A stretch of 64,000 nucleotides of DNA from JAZKBN01 sp040388605. GTDB taxonomy: Bacteria; Bacteroidota; Bacteroidia; Cytophagales; Flexibacteraceae. Below the pieces are notes generated by a model. It did no database searches. It saw only the letters and a program-made list of their open reading frames with translations, and had not been told where the DNA came from. The position numbers and the translations under genes are program-made. This document shows positions 45,340 to 54,321 of the stretch, piece after piece (position 1 is the stretch's first letter; the number at the start of each line of letters is the position of its first letter). The DNA lies in the NCBI GenBank assembly GCA_040388605.1, contig JAZKBN010000027.1, forward strand, positions 1-64,000. The letters run 5' to 3'.

Positions 45340-46128
45340 ATGATACCCGAACAATATATTACCGAATGGCAAAGCCGGGTTTTCTGGCAAACCAACGAGC
45401 AGGTAGAGCAAGACCTTGTGATATGTCGCGCGCTCGTCGAAATATTCAATAATCCGTATTTGGCGGAATCTGTGGCCTTTCGTGGTGGCACAGCACTCCA
45501 TAAGCTATACCTGAATCCGCAGAAGAGGTATTCAGAAGATATAGACTTGGTTCAGATGAAGGCTGAACCCATTGGGGATATATTGAATGAAATCCGTATG
45601 ACCCTGTCATTTTTAGGCAAGGCGGCGGTGGTGCTGAATGCAAACATGGCGACCATGAAGTTCAAGTTTCAGACCGAGATTGCACCTGTGACCAATCTCA
45701 AACTAAAAATAGAGACAAATTGCCGGGAGCATTTTACGGAACTGGGGTGGATAAAGCACGGGTTTTCCGTCGATTCCGGCTGGTTTTCAGGAAGCTGCGA
45801 CCTGACCACTTATTATTTGGAGGAGTTGTTAGGAACGAAGCTCAGGGCGCTTTACCAGCGAAAAAAGGGCAGGGATTTATACGACCTCTATGTAGCTTTG
45901 AAAACAACCGACCTCGATGTGGAAAGATTGCTTCTTTGCTACCGCCGTTATATGAGCTTTTCCGTAGAGCATCCGCCGACAAGTGAGCTGTTTATTGAAA
46001 ACATGGAAGAGAAAATGACGGACAGGCTTTTTGTCAATGACATGAAGTCCATTATCAAACCGAGTGAGTCTTTTGATATTGTGGAAGCATACGAACTCGT
46101 GAAGGAAAAAATATTATTGAAAATTTAG
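45340..46128 (+). CDS. AbiEii-family nucleotidyltransferase toxin
   Basis: The protein is 262 aa. The nucleotidyltransferase signature AFRGGTALHKLYL precedes RYSEDIDLVQM, the GG-x-L...SxDxDL pattern with catalytic acids, at about residues 48-70. The helical C-terminal KGRDLYDLYVAL (RDxxDLY) is typical of AbiEii/AbiGii toxins. These toxins modify tRNA or other targets by NTP transfer and abort phage growth. The full partner set is present, so this AbiE system appears intact. It ends in TAG. Confidence 0.9.
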   Translation: MIPEQYITEWQSRVFWQTNEQVEQDLVICRALVEIFNNPYLAESVAFRGGTALHKLYLNPQKRYSEDIDLVQMKAEPIGDILNEIRMTLSFLGKAAVVLNANMATMKFKFQTEIAPVTNLKLKIETNCREHFTELGWIKHGFSVDSGWFSGSCDLTTYYLEELLGTKLRALYQRKKGRDLYDLYVALKTTDLDVERLLLCYRRYMSFSVEHPPTSELFIENMEEKMTDRLFVNDMKSIIKPSESFDIVEAYELVKEKILLKI

Positions 46129-46170
46129 GCTTATCTATTTACACTTTTAGGTTTCCGGCCTTTTCCAAGT

Positions 46171-47598
46171 ATGAAACATATTTGGAGATTACTCGCCGAG
46201 CTGCTTTGGCCGCAGCCTAAAAAGGCCCTGAAACCTGCCGATGCATTAATGCAGCTTTCACCGGATGATTACTGGACATTGCGCGACAGCCAAGAAGGCA
46301 CCATTATTTTCGGCGCTACTGGTAGCGGAAAGACCAGCGGTTCCGGCAAGACCATAGCCCGCAAGTTCCTGCAAAGGGGCATGGGCGGATTGGTACTCAC
46401 CGTGAAGGTTGATGAAACCAAGTTTTGGACAGACCTCGCCAAAGAATGCGGCAGGGAAAAAGATGTAGTGGTGTTCGGCGTAGGCAAACCCCATCGTTTT
46501 AACTTCATGCAGTACGAGCAGGAAAGAGCCGAAGAAGGCGCAGGGCTGACCCAGAACCTTTCCAAGCTGTTTTTGACAGTGATGGAAATGGAGAACAAGA
46601 AGGGCGGAAAATCGCAGGATGATTTCTGGGCTAACACGTTAAAACAACTTCTGAACAACACGATTGACCTTTTATTACTCGCCGACCTGCCGATTAGCGT
46701 AAGCTCGATGGCCGATATTATTTCCACCGCGCCGAGCAATATCCATGAAGCCAATTCGCCCGAATGGGCAAGGAATTCGTTTTGCGGGGAGGCTTTAATT
46801 CGGGCGGAAGCCAATATGAAAAACCCTTTTGATTACGAGGTCACTTCCAAATATTGGCTCATCGGCTATCCCAATCTTGCCGAGAAAACACGCAGCATCA
46901 TTACAACCCAATTCACCGCGCTCGCTGACAGCTTTATGCGCGGCACCCTTCGGGAGCTTTTCGGCACCGAAACGAATATCAGGCCGGAGGACACATGGCT
47001 TTCAAACAAAATTATCGTGCTAAGCCTGCCGACAAAGACGTTTTTTGACATCGGTTTAAAAGCCCAAGTTTTGTTCAAATATGCTTTTCAGCTTGCCGTA
47101 GAGCGCAGGGATGTTACCCTTCACGGTTCGCCGGTGTTCCAGTGGGCAGACGAGGCCCAGTTCTTTCTGACCTCATACGAGCCTCTTTTTTTGAGTACAG
47201 CACGCAGTTCAAGGGTTTCAACGGTGTACCTGACACAGAATCTCCCTGGTATGTTGAACGCGGCAGGCGGGGAAAGCGCCCGTAACGAGATTGAAGCCAT
47301 GCTCGGTAACCTGCAAACCAAAATATTCCACGCCAACGGCGACCCGAAGACGAATGAGTTTGCGGCCAACACGGTCGGCAAAACCGATAGGTTCCGATTC
47401 AATATGAACTGGAATCAGCAGGGCCAAGGTGGCGGTAGTACAAGCGAACAGCTTGATTATCAGCTCCGGCCAATAAGGTTTACGGAGCTATCAAAAGGAG
47501 GGAGTGAACATCCCATCGTAAGCGCATACCTGTTTCAAGGGGGCAGGGTCTGGAGCAACAAGAAAAATTATTTAAAGGTCAGTTTTAAACAACGCTAA
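46171..47598 (+). CDS. VirD4/TraG-type coupling protein
   Basis: The protein is 475 aa. Walker A occurs as GATGSGKTSGSGKT at about residues 49-62, an unusual doubled GSGKT-like run. Walker B is FQWADEAQFFL near 327 and a downstream sensor is STVYLTQNLP. No N-terminal membrane segment is evident, so it is a soluble-type coupling protein. It would feed the relaxase-DNA complex into a helper secretion system, since no VirB genes are here. It ends in TAA, 2 nt before the next gene. Confidence 0.85.
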   Translation: MKHIWRLLAELLWPQPKKALKPADALMQLSPDDYWTLRDSQEGTIIFGATGSGKTSGSGKTIARKFLQRGMGGLVLTVKVDETKFWTDLAKECGREKDVVVFGVGKPHRFNFMQYEQERAEEGAGLTQNLSKLFLTVMEMENKKGGKSQDDFWANTLKQLLNNTIDLLLLADLPISVSSMADIISTAPSNIHEANSPEWARNSFCGEALIRAEANMKNPFDYEVTSKYWLIGYPNLAEKTRSIITTQFTALADSFMRGTLRELFGTETNIRPEDTWLSNKIIVLSLPTKTFFDIGLKAQVLFKYAFQLAVERRDVTLHGSPVFQWADEAQFFLTSYEPLFLSTARSSRVSTVYLTQNLPGMLNAAGGESARNEIEAMLGNLQTKIFHANGDPKTNEFAANTVGKTDRFRFNMNWNQQGQGGGSTSEQLDYQLRPIRFTELSKGGSEHPIVSAYLFQGGRVWSNKKNYLKVSFKQR

Positions 47599-47600
47599 TC

Positions 47601-48242
47601 ATGAACGATTTCACCAAAAGATTTGTCGCCATATGGGAGCACTTAGCCTCCCCTGCTTTCCTTTGGAAAGTTATCCTGAGAACAGATTTCGGGAGCAGGT
47701 ATTTACTGAACGCCACCAACAGGACGGCCTTGCTGATTCCTGTACTGATTATCTTCATTCCGTTTCCCTTTACCGAGAAACGGCTTTGGGACGGGTCTTA
47801 TATGTTACTGGTGCTGTCCGTTTTCATCCTGATAAGGACTGCAATGGAGCTGTTAAAATACCTTCCGTTCTACAAAGGGCGGAAGGTTGTGGAGTCCACG
47901 CACAGGGGAAATCCGCTTGTCGTTGTTAAGCGTCTTTTTCCGTTCCTGCAATCGGAAGAAAATATCAAGCTGTTCGGAGAGCCGTTTATTGCATTGACGC
48001 TCGGCGGTTTCTTTTACGTGACAGGATTAGATAAGTTTTTCGGGATTGCTATGCTATATATTGGTCTTTGGCATTTCTGGGAAGAATATGCCGAGACGCA
48101 AATGACCCTCGGGCAGATTATGGACAAAATGGACCAGATTTTTAAAGCCAAGAAGGAAAGTGAGCAGATGCAAAAGGCGCAGGAAAAGGTAGAAGGCGGT
48201 ATAGAAAACAATAAGAGGGGGCGGGATTTTGAGACCGAATAG
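47601..48242 (+). CDS. Membrane protein of the mobilisation operon
   Basis: The protein is 213 aa with three or four transmembrane segments (about 42-60, 68-84, 131-150) and a charged coiled-coil C-terminus (KAKKESEQMQKAQEKVEGG). Because the coupling protein lacks its own membrane anchor, this downstream partner might supply it; that is inference. It ends in TAG within a 14-bp hairpin. Confidence 0.55.
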   Translation: MNDFTKRFVAIWEHLASPAFLWKVILRTDFGSRYLLNATNRTALLIPVLIIFIPFPFTEKRLWDGSYMLLVLSVFILIRTAMELLKYLPFYKGRKVVESTHRGNPLVVVKRLFPFLQSEENIKLFGEPFIALTLGGFFYVTGLDKFFGIAMLYIGLWHFWEEYAETQMTLGQIMDKMDQIFKAKKESEQMQKAQEKVEGGIENNKRGRDFETE

Positions 48243-48263
48243 TATTTCATACTATTCGGTCTC
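48231..48263 (+). terminator. Hairpin at end of mobilisation operon
   Basis: GAGACCGAATAGTA/TACTATTCGGTCTC is a perfect 14-bp stem with a 5-nt loop containing the stop codon. There is no strong T-run, so it could also be the outer end of an insertion. Confidence 0.6.
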
Positions 48264-48266
48264 TTA

Positions 48267-48365
48267 GAACCTATCCGGAAAATAGACTTCCGCGCTGATA
48301 AACACCTTTGGGTTCTTGGAAACGCCCTTCCAAAACCACAAAAAAATGAATTTCCGGATAGGCTC
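48267..48365. mobile_element. MITE, IS5-family-like (99 bp)
   Basis: Terminal inverted repeats CCTATCCGGAAA...TTTCCGGATAGG (with GA/TC outer ends) flank a 99-bp non-coding core. The flanking TTA at 48264-48266 and 48366-48368 is a 3-bp target duplication of the TNA type used by IS5-group elements. Confidence 0.6.
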
Positions 48366-48401
48366 TTAATTGCTATCATGCCAATCGAAATAAATTAAAG
48401 G

Positions 48402-50498
48402 CTACTGTCCAGAATCAACAGTAATTCCTTCAAAGAAATATCCGACAATATACTTATCAAAATCATCTAAATAATCTTGGGAAAGCACAGCTTCTTTCCC
48501 TATTTGATGGAACATCTCTATCACCGAATGAATTGTTAAATTATCATCCTCAAAATTAATTAATTCATGTTGATGCAGTTTACGCGCAATCATTCTTGGC
48601 AAGCCATACTCTTCTAATTGGTAAACAGTTGAAGGAAGAAATGCATGAGATGTTTTTGAAATAAACGGTGATACATCAATACCGTTATTCAGAATAATTT
48701 TTTGAATTTCGTTTACATCTCCCAATAAGGAAGAAAATTTAAAAACGAGATTACGCTCAAGCATAAAGAACTTATTAATATCAATGTCATAATCCTCAAG
48801 TTCTTCAAGAAGTTGCGGGATTGTCTTTGCCCAATTTTGAGATATTATTTTTACAAATGCTATAAATTTACGAAATTCAATTTCCCAACCGGACGGCTGT
48901 AAGTAAATTATTTTGAGCAGAAGCGTATCCCAATGTTCCGGAATATCCGAATTAAAATACCCTAATCCGTTCCAAAGTTCAGGATTGGCTTTCATTTCCA
49001 TTGCCATATTCCTTATAAAGCCTGAATCGCTGTTCTGAAATACGTTCTCTTTAAGAAGATTCGTATATGATTCCTTACCGAATATTTCTTCCATGTCTTC
49101 CCTGAACAATATTATCTTGGTAATCTGCTCATTTGTTAAACTGTCTTTATATTTGACCTCATCAATATCACCTAAAATCATATCCGGAAAAGGAATTTCT
49201 AATTGCAATGACTCTTCCTTAGGAGGCTCTTCTAGTATATATATTTTCCCAATGAAATGTTTGAACATACGACCGCCGCGACCAATTATATTTTTGTATG
49301 TAAAATCGTTGAGCTTAGATTTGCCATTGCGATTTCGCCAAACAATCACGTTTTCTGCTGAAGTATTCACTCCTTCAATAATTGAGGAGGTAGAAACTAT
49401 GTTATCAAAGCCGTTTTCTTCTTCAAAAAGACGAATCTGAATTTGGCTTAATGAACGGTGGAGTTGACCATTATGTATACCTGTTCCTCTTTTAGAAAGG
49501 TTCGTAAGTTGCCAGTTATCATCATAATTGAGCGTAAGCCATTTAGCAAAACTCACTAATAGCGGTTTGTCGCTGACAGGTAAATTTTCAATAAGCAGAT
49601 TAGAAACCTTGTCAATATGCGTGTACACTCCTGCATAAATAAGCGATTTTCCTTTTGTCTGATTCAAAATTCGGAGCAAATGCTCGCTTTTTAAGCCTTC
49701 GTCTCTGCCAATTTCCTTATACAGCTCGTATTTTTCAAGATAAACAGTATTAAAATCTAACAGCTCTCTAAAAATCATATCCTGAGTAAAAACATTGTCC
49801 TTAATATTATTAACATTAGGGGCAAGAAAATATTTCTGCTTTGCGTTTTGACCAAGCTTTATAATCGCCTTCAATAAGGAAGGTGAACGTTCCTTATCAA
49901 AATTTGAACTTGCTTTATAAAATTCATCTACTATAAGGATATCAATGGATGTAAGTTTATTTACATAGCTTACAGCACGTTCCTGTGGAAAAATCAGGAT
50001 GTTCTTTTCGCCAAGTACGACCTCCGTAGTCGTTATAATTTTATATTGATTACCAAATTTCTTATAGAGACGCCTTCTTGTCTCATCAGTAAGTGCAATT
50101 GTAGGTACAATTATTACAACATTATTAGGCTTGTTTATTGCAATAAAAGCATCAACGACAAAGCTCTTTCCAAAGCTCGTTGGTGCGCTGACTGCAATGC
50201 TTTCACCATTGATTAAATCTTTCAACAAAGACGATTGCTCCCTATGCAAAGTAGCTTCCTTGCCACCAACATCGACTTTAAATACTTCATGAATGAATCT
50301 GTCTTGCCATGAAGATGTTTCAACTTGCATGTATGGGTAAAGCCCTGTTTCTCTTATTAAATGATTTACCAACTGAGAATAGTCTAAATTCTCGCTTCCA
50401 TGAAAATCCAACAGATATATTAACTTATTCCTTGCTTTAACATCCTCTTTTGTAAGAAGAAGTTCACTTATTTCCTGACATGTTGAAAATATATCCAT
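48402..50498 (-). CDS. hamB: HamB helicase of a Hachiman system
   Basis: This 698-aa superfamily-2 helicase has Walker A SAPTSFGKSFV (about residues 100-110), motif Ia VVIIVPTIALTDE, a DEFY box in ILIVDEFYKAS (DExH place), and later STSSIIEGVNT and IIGRGGRMFKH (motifs V-VI). Together with the HamA gene 4 bp upstream it forms the two-gene Hachiman defence system, in which HamB surveys DNA and licenses the HamA nuclease. It ends in TAG. Confidence 0.8.
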   Translation of the reverse strand: MDIFSTCQEISELLLTKEDVKARNKLIYLLDFHGSENLDYSQLVNHLIRETGLYPYMQVETSSWQDRFIHEVFKVDVGGKEATLHREQSSLLKDLINGESIAVSAPTSFGKSFVVDAFIAINKPNNVVIIVPTIALTDETRRRLYKKFGNQYKIITTTEVVLGEKNILIFPQERAVSYVNKLTSIDILIVDEFYKASSNFDKERSPSLLKAIIKLGQNAKQKYFLAPNVNNIKDNVFTQDMIFRELLDFNTVYLEKYELYKEIGRDEGLKSEHLLRILNQTKGKSLIYAGVYTHIDKVSNLLIENLPVSDKPLLVSFAKWLTLNYDDNWQLTNLSKRGTGIHNGQLHRSLSQIQIRLFEEENGFDNIVSTSSIIEGVNTSAENVIVWRNRNGKSKLNDFTYKNIIGRGGRMFKHFIGKIYILEEPPKEESLQLEIPFPDMILGDIDEVKYKDSLTNEQITKIILFREDMEEIFGKESYTNLLKENVFQNSDSGFIRNMAMEMKANPELWNGLGYFNSDIPEHWDTLLLKIIYLQPSGWEIEFRKFIAFVKIISQNWAKTIPQLLEELEDYDIDINKFFMLERNLVFKFSSLLGDVNEIQKIILNNGIDVSPFISKTSHAFLPSTVYQLEEYGLPRMIARKLHQHELINFEDDNLTIHSVIEMFHQIGKEAVLSQDYLDDFDKYIVGYFFEGITVDSGQ

Positions 50499-50502
50499 TG
50501 AA

Positions 50503-51441
50503 TTACTGAGCTTTGAAATGTGTAGCGTTAGAGATAAATTTATCGACGATCCTTGCTTTAAGTGGAACTGGAAGCAGGATAATATGAAATTTTACTTCTG
50601 AGTATTTATGTAAACTACTTATTTTCTTTATTTGCTTGCCAAAATATGCCTCTGCCCTCTGTTTATGATATTCCTTAATACTCTCTTTATATTCGGAAGT
50701 AAGTGTTGTCTGTGCTTTAGTTATTTCACATTCGTGCAAGAGTAAAATAGGAATATTTAGCTTTGGCTTTAAATTATCTATTGACTCTCGGTTGGATAGC
50801 AAATCGATAATCTCAGTCTTTAAATCTTCCTTAATTGCTAAGTGATTTATATCCAGTATATTAGTTATAATACTATTTTCCTTTTTTAGCTTATCCGTCT
50901 GCAATGAATTTTCAACTGATGTAACAATGGAATCTAACCGTACATCTTCGATGCTATTATAAAATTTTGCTTCACCGAACCAAAGGGAAAAATTATTATC
51001 TTGGTGTACGACAATATGAACACTGTCTGAACCTTTTGCAAAATCCTGAGCATTTTGCTTATAGAATATTTTAGGAACAACCGGAAGTGCATTATAATAA
51101 TGCTTCATTATTCCATACAAAACGATTTCAGCTAACTCGCTTCCGCGCCCCTTATCATCTTTATCATTATCAGTTAGCCTAAGCTTTTTGGCAGCTTCGG
51201 TTAATGATGAGGATGGAGCCGTGATTAGACTGTTCTTTTCCTTTACTGATAACGCCGTTTCAGCAATATTGTCCCAAATAAAATTTTGAAATTTAGCATA
51301 GCGCCAACTACCATCTTCAAAATCATTAATAAGACTAAGAATAGTCTTATTATCAATTGGGGACAGCTTCGTATCCAGAAGGATATTTGCAAGACTGTCG
51401 TTAAATAGAATTTCAAAAGCTGCCATAGCTAGTATTTTCAA
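50503..51441 (-). CDS. hamA: HamA nuclease (DUF1837) of a Hachiman system
   Basis: The protein is 312 aa. The DUF1837 core is visible: GSELAEIVLYGIMKHYYNA, AKGSDSVHIVV (Asp) and FSLWFGEAKFYNS (E-x-K), the D...ExK arrangement of a PD-(D/E)XK nuclease. It lies directly upstream of the helicase gene with the usual gene order hamA-hamB. On infection the complex degrades DNA nonspecifically. It ends in TAA. Confidence 0.85.
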   Translation of the reverse strand: MKILAMAAFEILFNDSLANILLDTKLSPIDNKTILSLINDFEDGSWRYAKFQNFIWDNIAETALSVKEKNSLITAPSSSLTEAAKKLRLTDNDKDDKGRGSELAEIVLYGIMKHYYNALPVVPKIFYKQNAQDFAKGSDSVHIVVHQDNNFSLWFGEAKFYNSIEDVRLDSIVTSVENSLQTDKLKKENSIITNILDINHLAIKEDLKTEIIDLLSNRESIDNLKPKLNIPILLLHECEITKAQTTLTSEYKESIKEYHKQRAEAYFGKQIKKISSLHKYSEVKFHIILLPVPLKARIVDKFISNATHFKAQ

Positions 51442-51700
51442 TCTTTGTTTTAAGAACTGTCATTAATCGCTATCTCTTTTATTTGATGGCCTTAAAGGTT
51501 TGCTATACTAATCCTTTCACTGAAAGTTATCAACATTTGCAAATAAGCTCCAAATGCTTGCCTTGCCGTAAATTTATACTAAATTTTATAATCTCCATCC
51601 TTATATGCTTTCATTGCTGATAATAAGTACAACTCGGTTATGTCAGATATTTCCTTAACTTGCCTTCGGTTTAGGAAGGTTTTATCACAACCCTGCGTTT

Positions 51701-51892
51701 ATGGGGCAGATTCATGAAGAGAAAGAGCGGCAACTTTCCCGTGAGGTAGAGGATTTGGACGAGGCAACTGGTGGCGAAGGAAATAAAACAAAGAATCAAA
51801 AGGTCGGCGAGAAGAAAGGCAAGGAAATTTCTTCATACATAACGGAGCAGCCTTTAAAGCCACTTACCAAGAAGTTCACCCTTGACCGCTAA
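51701..51892 (+). CDS. Hypothetical small charged protein
   Basis: This 63-aa, Glu/Lys-rich protein (MGQIHEEKERQLSREVEDLD) is probably disordered or helical, with no family. It converges on the lipoprotein gene, with 2 nt between their ends. It ends in TAA. It may be spurious. Confidence 0.4.
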   Translation: MGQIHEEKERQLSREVEDLDEATGGEGNKTKNQKVGEKKGKEISSYITEQPLKPLTKKFTLDR

Positions 51893-51894
51893 GG

Positions 51895-52821
51895 TCATTC
51901 GCTTGCTCTGTAGGCATATTTTCCAAGCCATTCATGCCCTTTGTAAAATTGGTGGCTTCCATTGGCTTGATGCGGGTACAATGAAAATATTTCCTGATTA
52001 AAGTAGTTTCGCGCTATCTGAACAACTGACGGGGAAACCGTTTTTCCGCATTTCACTTTTTCCAATCCATGCATATAGCCTAAAAATGCAATGGTTTTAA
52101 CCCCTTTTAAACGGTAAGTATTAAGAACAGATGCCATATAAGCGGCTCTGACTTCTGATATTACTCTAAGGTCGCGGTGGTCGTCCAAGTTATTAATATT
52201 CACATCTTTAACCGATTCATATAGTGCGGATGAGTTATTCCTAATGGCCTGATACATGATTTTGGTTTGGTAAATATTTTCCTTTTTTGTCTTGTCATAG
52301 ATATAGGGTACATCAATTGCAGCCACGATGCCGCCGGAGTTCAGCCAATCCAATACCAAAGCTATCGTGGGATGGATAATGGCGGGGTTCGGGTCATACT
52401 TTTTATTAAAGTCTGACTGCTTAAAGTCAGCATTTAGTTCTTTAAGCAAGCGGGTAGTTTCTTCGGCGGATGTTTTGCCGCTCATGATACTATCTAATAT
52501 AGGCTGGGTACTTGTCGGCTCTTCAATTCCCAACACCAAGATTCCATTTCCCCTTAGTTTGGGTATCATATTCCTAAAGACTTGGTAATGGTCGAGTTTT
52601 ATGTGGTTATGCCCAAAAACAGTTGTCGGATATTTGGTCATTTCAGCAAAGACCGTTTCAGGGTCGTCTATCGGTTCTCCGGCTGCATTCTGCTTTTGGA
52701 GTATATTAATTTCTTCTATGGTTGGTAACTGTTCGGAGGTTTCAGCAGGAGCAGATGATTTGCTGCATCCGAGGACAGCAAATAACAGGGTGAGCATTAC
52801 CCATAACTTAATAGCTTTCAT
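51895..52821 (-). CDS. Tiki/EreA-like lipoprotein
   Basis: The protein is 308 aa. A lipobox signal (MKAIKLWVMLTLLFAVLGC) places it on the membrane. The domain shows FGHNHIKLDHY (GxxH), LGIEEP (E-E) and AFLGYMHGLEKV (GxxHG), the residue pattern of the EreA/ChaN/TraB-Tiki hydrolase superfamily. The substrate cannot be predicted. It lies between Hachiman and the resolvase and ends in TGA followed by a CCT-TAG. Confidence 0.55.
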   Translation of the reverse strand: MKAIKLWVMLTLLFAVLGCSKSSAPAETSEQLPTIEEINILQKQNAAGEPIDDPETVFAEMTKYPTTVFGHNHIKLDHYQVFRNMIPKLRGNGILVLGIEEPTSTQPILDSIMSGKTSAEETTRLLKELNADFKQSDFNKKYDPNPAIIHPTIALVLDWLNSGGIVAAIDVPYIYDKTKKENIYQTKIMYQAIRNNSSALYESVKDVNINNLDDHRDLRVISEVRAAYMASVLNTYRLKGVKTIAFLGYMHGLEKVKCGKTVSPSVVQIARNYFNQEIFSLYPHQANGSHQFYKGHEWLGKYAYRASE

Positions 52822-52876
52822 GGTCAGGAAAGGATGATTAAAGAACTAATGAATTGATTTTCAGCAAAACAAATGC

Positions 52877-53500
52877 TTAAGATTGCGGCTTAACCGATGC
52901 AATCATTCGGTTGCCCATTGGCCGTATACTGCTATCAGGGGCTAAGTGCCTGTAAAGAGTTTGCGGACTGATGTTAAGGGCTTTAGATACTTCACTGATT
53001 TTGCCACCGGCTGCCAAATGTTCCCGAGCAAAAAGTAAGTTGGCCTCGGTCATTTTAAAGCGCCTGCCCCCAATACGGCCTCGCTCACGTGCGGCTATTA
53101 CACCTGCTTTCGTTCTTGCGATAAGTATATCCCGCTCATATTCAGCTATTAAGCATAGAAAGCCAAACATAAGTTTTCCGTTCGGCGTGGTGGTGTCAAG
53201 CGTTGCGCAATGACCTTCCAAAACACGAAAACCTATACCCTTCTCGGTGAGTTCATGCACTGTATTAATCAGGTGCCTTAGTGTGCGGCCCAGCCTGTCT
53301 ATATGCCAGACAATCAGGGTATCACCTTTGTTAAGCGCTTTCAGGCAGGCACTTAGCTGTAGCCTGTCATCAAGCTTGCCAGAAGCATGGTCTTCATAAA
53401 TTGCATCATGCACAACTCCGGCACGAATCAAAGCATCATATTGTAAATCAGTTGTTTGGCTTCCGTCTGCTTTGGAAACTCTCATATAGCCAATGAGCAT
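52877..53500 (-). CDS. Serine resolvase/invertase
   Basis: The protein is 207 aa. The catalytic domain starts LIGYMRVSKADGS (Ser in RVS) and contains the conserved HIDRLGRTLRHL. An HTH (ISEVSKALNISPQTLYRHL) closes the C-terminus. This is the Tn3-resolvase/Pin invertase size and domain order. It overlaps the upstream gene by 19 bp. A palindrome at 54038-54078 could be its site. It ends in TAA. Confidence 0.9.
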   Translation of the reverse strand: MLIGYMRVSKADGSQTTDLQYDALIRAGVVHDAIYEDHASGKLDDRLQLSACLKALNKGDTLIVWHIDRLGRTLRHLINTVHELTEKGIGFRVLEGHCATLDTTTPNGKLMFGFLCLIAEYERDILIARTKAGVIAARERGRIGGRRFKMTEANLLFAREHLAAGGKISEVSKALNISPQTLYRHLAPDSSIRPMGNRMIASVKPQS

Positions 53501-53919
53501 GGGTTCTCTTCCTTTCTGAGTGAATGGGATGGGAAGAGCGTTATCATAAACGCAGGGTTGTGATAAGACTCGGTCGGCTCTGATTGCGTTGCTAAATGCT
53601 TATCGGCGGCTTTGTCGCTAACGCCGGATTTAAGCACACTTGGATAATCGGAAGGCTTTAAGCCCAAAAGCTGTAAAATTTGTTTTGTCTCCTTCAAATC
53701 CTTAACCTTCTCTGTCAGTTCCTTAAGCATCAGGGGATTGTTTGCCGCCTTGCTGTTCACAATGCTTTCAACCAAGGATTTAGAAAGGCCAAAGCTCTCG
53801 CCTGCATGTATCAGGTTTGTCTTATCAGTTGTAGTAAAATATTGCATCACTGCTGCCTTAGCAGATGCGAAGCTGATAAACTCAAGTAATCGGTCTGTTT
53901 CTGCGCTTTTGCCAACCAT
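53482..53919 (-). CDS. Hypothetical protein coupled to resolvase
   Basis: The protein is 145 aa from the ATG at 53919 (MVGKSAETDRLLEF); an earlier in-frame start at 53952 is possible. It is helical, with an HTH-like AGESFGLSKSLVESIVNS near residues 41-58. It overlaps the resolvase start by 19 bp, so both are translated from one message. It ends in TGA. Confidence 0.55.
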   Translation of the reverse strand: MVGKSAETDRLLEFISFASAKAAVMQYFTTTDKTNLIHAGESFGLSKSLVESIVNSKAANNPLMLKELTEKVKDLKETKQILQLLGLKPSDYPSVLKSGVSDKAADKHLATQSEPTESYHNPAFMITLFPSHSLRKEENPCSLAI

Positions 53920-53952
53920 TATTTTACTCCCTTTACAAGGGTATTTTAGCAT

Positions 53953-54321
53953 GAATGTGGCATGAGATAAATGCTTTTATCGTTGTAACGTTCAGGAAAG
54001 CGCTATTAATGAGCATCGTTTGCTCTCAAAACATAACATGGATATAGCTATCAGGAAATTCCGGATAGTCATATCCATAGACAATTAGAATGTACGTAGA
54101 GGAAATCGCCCGTATTTACTAAATATCGTTAACGCCTAATTACAGCAGCAGAAAAGTATAGGCAAAGACTGGCGAGCGTATGGCTGAATAATAAATTACA
54201 GAATAAAAATTGTTATTTAAGCTCCGTTTTGCTACCTTGGGAGCTGGTTTTATTGCCTCTATTTAGGAGTAAGCACTAATCATTTAGAAAAGCAAGTATC
54301 ATAGTTAGTCAGAGCAGAAAA
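53953..54321. other. Intergenic region before the Septu-like operon
   Basis: No gene is visible. It holds an imperfect 41-bp palindrome at 54038-54078 (18 of 21 paired positions) and, at 54233-54240, a TACCTTGG box resembling the Bacteroidota -7 element, 82 nt upstream of the ATPase start. Confidence 0.5.

Noticed and set aside
46171..48242. Complete type IV secretion system
   Set aside because: Only a coupling protein and one membrane protein accompany the relaxase; no VirB4-like ATPase or other channel components are present.
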